Below, piece after piece: positions 59,401 through 64,000 of a stretch of DNA of 64,000 nucleotides. Location of the stretch: assembly GCA_947311845.1 (NCBI GenBank), contig CAMZMU010000041.1, positions 117,330,796 to 117,394,795 on the forward strand, in the 5' to 3' direction. Each line of letters starts with the position of its first letter. The stretch's first letter is position 1. The DNA comes from Poa pratensis. Taxonomy: Eukaryota; Streptophyta; Magnoliopsida; Poales; Poaceae. Made by a program: the position numbers and the translations under genes. Below the pieces are notes generated by a model that did not search any database, was not told the DNA's origin, and saw only the letters and a list, made by a program, of their open reading frames with translations.

Positions 59401-61865
59401 CCCTTCTCGACCTGCCCGTGCTCTCGCGATTCCCCTTCGCCCTCGCCGTCGCCGCGCTAATCCGGTGAGGTCCGGCGACCTCCGCCGTCGCCATATGGCC
59501 TATCTGATGCGCCTCTCGGTCCTATCCTTTCCTACCCTGGCGATTCACTGCTACTCGTCTGTGGCGTCTGTGTGCAACCCTAACCCGAGCTAGGGTTTCA
59601 ACGTCCGCGTGGCTCCGCCGTGCTCGCGTGCAGGCTCCGGTGCTACGCCGCGGCTGGGTGCAGGGTCCTGCCCCCTGTGCCGTGGCGTAGAAGCTGGTGA
59701 ACGGGGAAGACTTCCCCGAGGTTGCGCCATGGTGGCCGCGTGGGCACTGCCTCACCATGCCGCCATGGTTGCGCCTGGGCGATGAGTAAGCTCCTGTTCC
59801 ACTCCTCTCTGTCTCTCTTCTCTCCCCTGGTCTCCGAGCCCTGCTCTGTGATGCTAGCTATTCAGTGGTAATTATAGATTTTCTATTTTAGGTGTTAAGA
59901 TGCTCGGCTACTCCGGTGCTATTCTTGGATCATCCTATGATGCCACAGATATTATTTGTTGGTGATGATGATGATGCTGGTGTGTGCTACTCTGAACCTT
60001 GTGTTCAGAGGTGTGCCTCTGCTGGAAATTATTATTTGGTTAACAATGGTTTACACGATGGCCTAATCCTATTGGATAAATTGGATTTCGAAATTTTTGG
60101 GTAGTGCTATTTAGATATATGGTTTGTGGTTGTGGTGCTCTTCTTAAATGGATTAGTGCCCAACAAATCATGTGTTGGATACTGGGCTATCCTAGGAGTG
60201 ATTCCTAGCAATATTTGCTGATATGCCTTTGCTCAATTTTGTGGATTTACATCCCCTGCCTATGATGCACAGGCTGAGGCCTTTACTTTATAAGAACAGA
60301 TGCTTGCTTGTGATTTTAATTCCCTGTGATGTTATAGCGTAGCATCTCTATGCCTAGCTGAGGGAAATACACTACACCCCACTTATGTGTATCTAGCAGA
60401 TCAACTTGCTAGAGAAATAGAGGATCAACCTGTGATTAGGTGTGATGGTGGTGTTGTTGTGTTGCTTGTGGCTCTTCCTGGTTGCTTGATCTACAATTCT
60501 TGTGGATCTCCTCCTCGTTTATGTTGCTGACCTGCTTCTCCAGCTCCAGCTTGCTCTTTTCCTAGCTTCTAGCCTTCCCTCCATACTCCAGCTTGGCCTT
60601 GTGCTTCAATCCTAACTTGTTCTTGCTTTTGGCAAGGATCCAGTGGTGAAAGATAGATGGATTTGTGGTTCTGTGTGCTGTGGAGGTTGATGAGCTCGAG
60701 CTGGGAGCTAGAGTGAGTGAAAGAGTGCTACTTTGCTAGCTGCTGCGAGCCCTTTGCTCTTATCTCTAGTGGTTGTGCTGCTGTGGTGGTGACAGCACAC
60801 TGAATTGCATGCATGGGTGAGCTGCCTGCTTGCTCCCCAGATCTTTTGACCTGATAAGCATGGCTTCGGCTGCTTTGATCTTATCCTCCTCTTTATTATT
60901 TATTTTTGCTGCCAAGTGGATTTAGGCCAGTGATGTTGTTCTGAGGCTAAACTTGATAATTAAGAACAGATACAACACTTGATCCCTTATTAATACTCAA
61001 TGATGTTAATAGCAAAGCATTTCTTTGCTGGACTGAGAGTTTAACTAACCCCTCTTTCATTTTTCTTATCTTTTGTTTTGCCTTACCTTTGTTTTGCAGG
61101 AACAACTAAATTGGAATAAAGATCCAAAGAAGAAGATTACAAGACATTCTAGTTTAGGAAACTATTGTAATTTTCCTTTTTTTTTGTATCTTAGTTGCTG
61201 TAATAAATTTGTAAAGACAATGTAATTTGTGTAATTATTCAATAAAGTTATTTGTTTATCTTTCAATAATCCAATAAATTGTAATATGTGTTGTAAAGAT
61301 TTGGATTATTCAAATCTCTATTAATTCAATTACTCAATTATTGTTTGTGTTGTTTAATTGTTTTAATTTGAATTCACTTAACAAATTCAATTATTTGAAT
61401 ATTCAGTTTGAATTCAAATTCCTACAACATGCAATTTTCCTTATGGTCATGTCAAAAATTATTATTTCTATCTAAGATGATAAATAGGAATAACTAGATT
61501 TACCCACAACTCCTCAAGTAATATTTTGAGGTAACAAGTTATGTTCCCTCTAGGTTTCGCAATTTTATCGGATACCTCTCTACCCAAAATGGGGTTTAAG
61601 CCAAGATCATCTTAAAGTTCTTAACGCTCAAGTTGATGATCTGCTTCAATTCCACCAACTCAAGTGAAACTTCAATCACTTAGTGTTTTGAAAACAATTG
61701 CTCAAGTTGATGATCTACTTCAATTCCACCAACTCAAGTGAAACTTCAATCACTTAGTGTTTTGAAAACAATTGCGCGAAAATTCTTCGGATTTTCTGAT
61801 GCATGAATGCAATGCACACTCATGTGTCCTCTCTAATTTTGGACTCTAAATCCCGGGATATTACA
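56456..61865 (-). repeat. 5' LTR of LARD, full length
   Basis: 5410 bp. Plus strand TGTAGTGACCC to GGGATATTACA. It includes an AT-rich zone (about 58080-59330), then a GC-rich zone with GCCTGGCTCAGGTCGAACCC, and a segment at 59834-60240 absent from the left copy. Short frames at 59522-59758 (matching 51869-52108 in the left LTR) are not considered genes. Confidence 0.92.
61626..61773. repeat. 74-bp tandem duplication in LARD LTR (right copy)
   Basis: Units at 61626 and 61700, matching the pair at 53576-53723 with one or two substitutions. Confidence 0.92.
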
Positions 61866-63072
61866 ACGAGGCGGGATAATGGGGCTGCCGTCAGGGAGGG
61901 TAGCTTTTGCCTGCGTGAAGCTCATGCGGCCTTCCATGCCCCGAGAGGACCATCGCCCTATCGTCGACCTCCTGGCTCAAGGGGTCATCCACCTCCGGGT
62001 GTAAAGACTGGAACGTCGTGGAGTACCTCTCCAAGTCCTCCTGGGTATTGCCGTAGTACTCAGGAAGCTGGGGCTGAGGCTTCGATAGATCGGGCTTCTT
62101 CTCCTTCATCCTCCGCCACGATTGCAAGTGAGTGCTTAACTGCCCATTATCGGCGTCCTGCATCGCGAAAAGAAATGTTATGCATACCAAGTAGAAACAT
62201 GAAGGGAAAATAAATGCAGGTCGTTCCATGTATATATTTACCAGCTTTTCCTTAAAGCGGAAGTGGTTGCGGCTTCCCGCACCGTGTGTTCCCTCGGTGC
62301 CTCGGTTTGCCTTGTTGCGCTGGCTCACGGCGTGGAACTCGGGGTTTTCCCCGACCCACCTCGCAGCCAACGCAGCTCATGCATCTTCTCTACGATCGGC
62401 CCAGTCGGGCATAACATGAAAATGCAATTCAAGAAGAGATAATGCAATGGCAACTTAGTAGCAATATAGAATTTCATTGACAATTTAGTTACCGAAATGT
62501 ATTCCTCCTTCATCATCTTCTTGGCCAACTTAGCATTCTCCGCCTTCTTGGCCCTCTTGCCCGTCTTCTCATATGTGAACGTATTGGCAGACGTAAACTT
62601 TTGGTTGTAGAATTGCTGCCGTGTCAACCTCACACAATGAGCACGTAAATTGCCATCCGCCTTTTCACGATGCTCGTCCGCCACCGAAAATGTTTCTTCA
62701 ACCATGCATAAAAATTTTGTGAGAGTCATGAGTTAGCATGGTGGAGTCATAAACTATGAACAGAACTCGAAAAATATGTCTTACCCAAAACCCGGTGATC
62801 ACGACCTCAGCTGCTGTCTGGAAGCCCGGGATGGGGGCAGCCTCATAGTCCACCCATTTATCGGCTAACTTCTTCTCCTCGTCGGGACCGACGGTGTACA
62901 AGCCCGCCAATGTTTCCTAATCAGAGCTCCAAGCTACCTCCCCGGAGTGCGGGAATCTTAGGTGCTGGCCATGTCCATTTGCTGCACAATAATCAAACAT
63001 TAGTACACATTCCAAATTGTTATGACCAAAATGAAATTACATGTTCAAAATTACAAAATTAGTACACTTACT
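61866..63072 (-). pseudogene. CACTA (En/Spm) second-gene protein, Transposase_24-like, truncated
   Basis: Minus-strand exons downstream of the RGG/acidic exon. The exon at about 62777-62983 has GQHLRFPHSGEVAWSSD, then an in-frame TAG, then ADKWVDYEAAP and AAEVVITGFWV. The exon at about 62490-62715 has RLTRQQFYNQKFTSANTFTY and GKRAKKAENAKLAKKMMKEE. The exon at about 62240-62400 has NPEFHAVSQRNKANRGTEGT and HGAGSRNHFRFKEKL. The last exon (61880-62165) has THLQSWRRMKEKKPDLSKPQ and NTQEDLERYSTTF. These blocks match the conserved region of grass CACTA proteins annotated as Transposase_24/Ptta. They assist excision in En/Spm elements. The sequence stops at the LARD LTR border. Confidence 0.8.
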
Positions 63073-63532
63073 CAACGCCCGCAGGAATAATGAGGGCTTT
63101 CGCCTCCTCACTCTTAGGCTCGTCGGCCTCGTTGGGGACTCCCGCTTTGCCCCGACTCCGCGGCCGCTTCGGCGCTGCCTCCACCTTGTCCTCCGCCTCG
63201 TCCTCCGCCTCGTCCTCCACCTCGTCCTCCACCTCGTTCTCCAACAGGTACTGGGAAGCCACGTCGCCAGAAGCGGAGGGCAACTCGGAAGCCATGTCGC
63301 CAGAAGCGGAGGGTGGGTGGTCCACGTCTACTCCACCTCGTCCTCCACCTCGTCCTACTCCTGGTCCTCCACCTCGTCCTCCACCTCGTCCTACTCGCGC
63401 ACCCTCGTCCACGGCGTAACGCGAGGTGGAAGGTCGTCCACTTCGTGTAACTCCAGGCTTCTGTACCTTCATGTTACTAATATTACTAAGCAAGGTCGCC
63501 GAGTTTTCCTTGCCTTGGCTCATATTGTTCAA
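63073..63532 (-). CDS. First exon of the CACTA protein: RGG and acidic repeat region
   Basis: Frame starting MNNMSQGKENSATLL at 63532 and ending at a GTAAGT donor at 63071. It contains a Gly/Arg repeat (GRGGGRGGGPGVGRGGGRGG), two SASGDMASE/SASGDVASQ repeats and a Glu/Asp/Val repeat (VEDEVEDEAEDEAEDKVE), then a basic patch (APKRPRSRGKA). The DNA underneath is a 12-bp minisatellite-like repeat (CCTCGTCCTCCA variants). Low-complexity N-termini like this are common in grass CACTA second genes. Start codon and link to the next exon are inferred. Confidence 0.55.
63180..63415. repeat. 12-bp minisatellite-like repeat in CACTA exon
   Basis: Tandem CCTCGTCCTCCA/G units at about 63185-63240 and 63333-63400, coding for the acidic and the Gly/Arg repeats on the minus strand. 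Confidence 0.8.
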
Positions 63533-64000
63533 TCAACTGCATTGAGAAAGAGAAAACAAGTTAGCATAAAGAGGATAAGGAGGGCATTGCGAATTTGCTA
63601 ATAATATACTCCCTCCATTTTTAAATATAAGATGTTCTACATGTTTCACATATTCTCTAGACTCATACTAAAATGAGCGAACACAATAAAACTTGTCTAG
63701 ATATATTTACATACATGTAAATGTGGACAAATGCTAAAACATTTCATAAAAATATCGTCTCATTTGTACCATTGCTAACATTATTCGAGCTTTTATTTTT
63801 GGGGATCAAGAAACACTCATAATGTTGTGGCTTGTGGCCACGAAAACATGGCAACATACTTGTCACTTGTCTGTTTTAGCTATGCATCGGAAAACACATT
63901 GAAAAAGGACACTAACAAGTATAATGTATTTCTGTCCAAATCACCCCTTGTGCTAGGTCATTGTTATCATAGGAAAATAGAGAGGAATAAGGACAATTAG
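63533..64000. other. Flank with one Stowaway-like end
   Basis: At 63606, TACTCCCTCCATTTTTAAAT matches the typical outer end of grass Stowaway (Tc1/mariner) MITEs, including the TA. The second end (GGAGGGAGTA) is not found up to 64000, so the element is truncated or decayed. No gene is recognisable in the remainder. Confidence 0.4.

Larger units (their letters stand above)
49234..61865 (-). mobile_element. LARD, non-autonomous LTR retrotransposon (Sukkula-like structure)
   Basis: Two direct copies of a very long LTR (right copy 5410 bp, left copy truncated) flank a 2640-bp internal domain with PBS and polypurine tract but no retroviral coding sequence. In minus orientation the LTR begins TGTAATATCC and ends GTCACTACA. 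Long LTRs with a conserved non-coding internal domain define LARDs; Sukkula of barley is the known example (family knowledge; specific identity not shown). Target duplications cannot be checked because the left outer end is missing. Confidence 0.88.

Overview
This window looks like intergenic chromatin of a large-genome grass, most likely a Pooideae/Triticeae-type species. It is dominated by nested LTR retrotransposons of types typical of these genomes: Tekay/Del and Reina chromoviruses, an Athila-type element with a tRNA-Asp primer site, an Angela/WIS/BARE-like Copia LTR and a Sukkula-like LARD. It also holds a LINE, a SINE, PIF/Harbinger and CACTA remnants and several MITEs. The species assignment is an inference. 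I found no rRNA, tRNA, CRISPR or bacterial features, and no convincingly intact host gene.

Layout. (1) 1-22051: a minus-strand Ty3/Gypsy chromovirus (Tekay/Del type) with LTRs of about 4.4 kb. The left LTR is cut by the window edge. The right LTR is interrupted by a complete, apparently non-autonomous Athila-type element (10456-18030, TSD GTATG). The chromovirus polyprotein is broken by stops and frameshifts. It also has an extra coiled-coil reading frame between PBS and gag. (2) 22052-25455: unassigned repeat-like DNA, then an Angela/WIS-like Copia LTR on the minus strand. (3) 25697-28551: a LINE on the minus strand with a zinc-knuckle ORF1 and the endonuclease part of ORF2 but no reverse transcriptase. 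A hAT-like MITE follows at 28552-29110. (4) 29884-32360: a PIF/Harbinger element (TSD TTA) with a broken transposase that hosts a 360-bp MITE. (5) 32534-34054: an F-box/DUF295 gene, now a pseudogene with a nonsense codon, a 211-bp Mutator-like MITE and a frameshift.

(6) 34055-36234: spacer with a GGCCC-rich repeat and a poly(A)-tailed retroposon-like block. (7) 36235-42017: a complete Reina-type chromovirus (330-bp LTRs, TSD GAAAT). Its 5' LTR carries a SINE flanked by a 29-bp target duplication. (8) 43196-46712: a minus-strand multi-exon gene relic. It resembles a plant ACT-domain STY-type protein kinase that has lost its catalytic residues, and it continues into an unrecognised four-helix membrane module with intact terminal exons. 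(9) 48688-61865: a retroposon-like block abutting a LARD with 5.4-kb LTRs and a 2.6-kb internal domain without coding capacity. (10) 61866-63532: part of a CACTA (En/Spm) second-gene protein of the Transposase_24 type, cut off at the LARD border.

The transposon genes are relics, and the two host-gene remnants (F-box and ACT-kinase/membrane gene) are both damaged. Several inactivating stops are C-to-T type changes, as expected for long-silenced, methylated DNA. The most unusual objects are the kinase/membrane chimera, the extra coiled-coil ORF of the chromovirus, the SINE with its very long TSD, and the repeated polypurine-like motif inside the Athila-type element.
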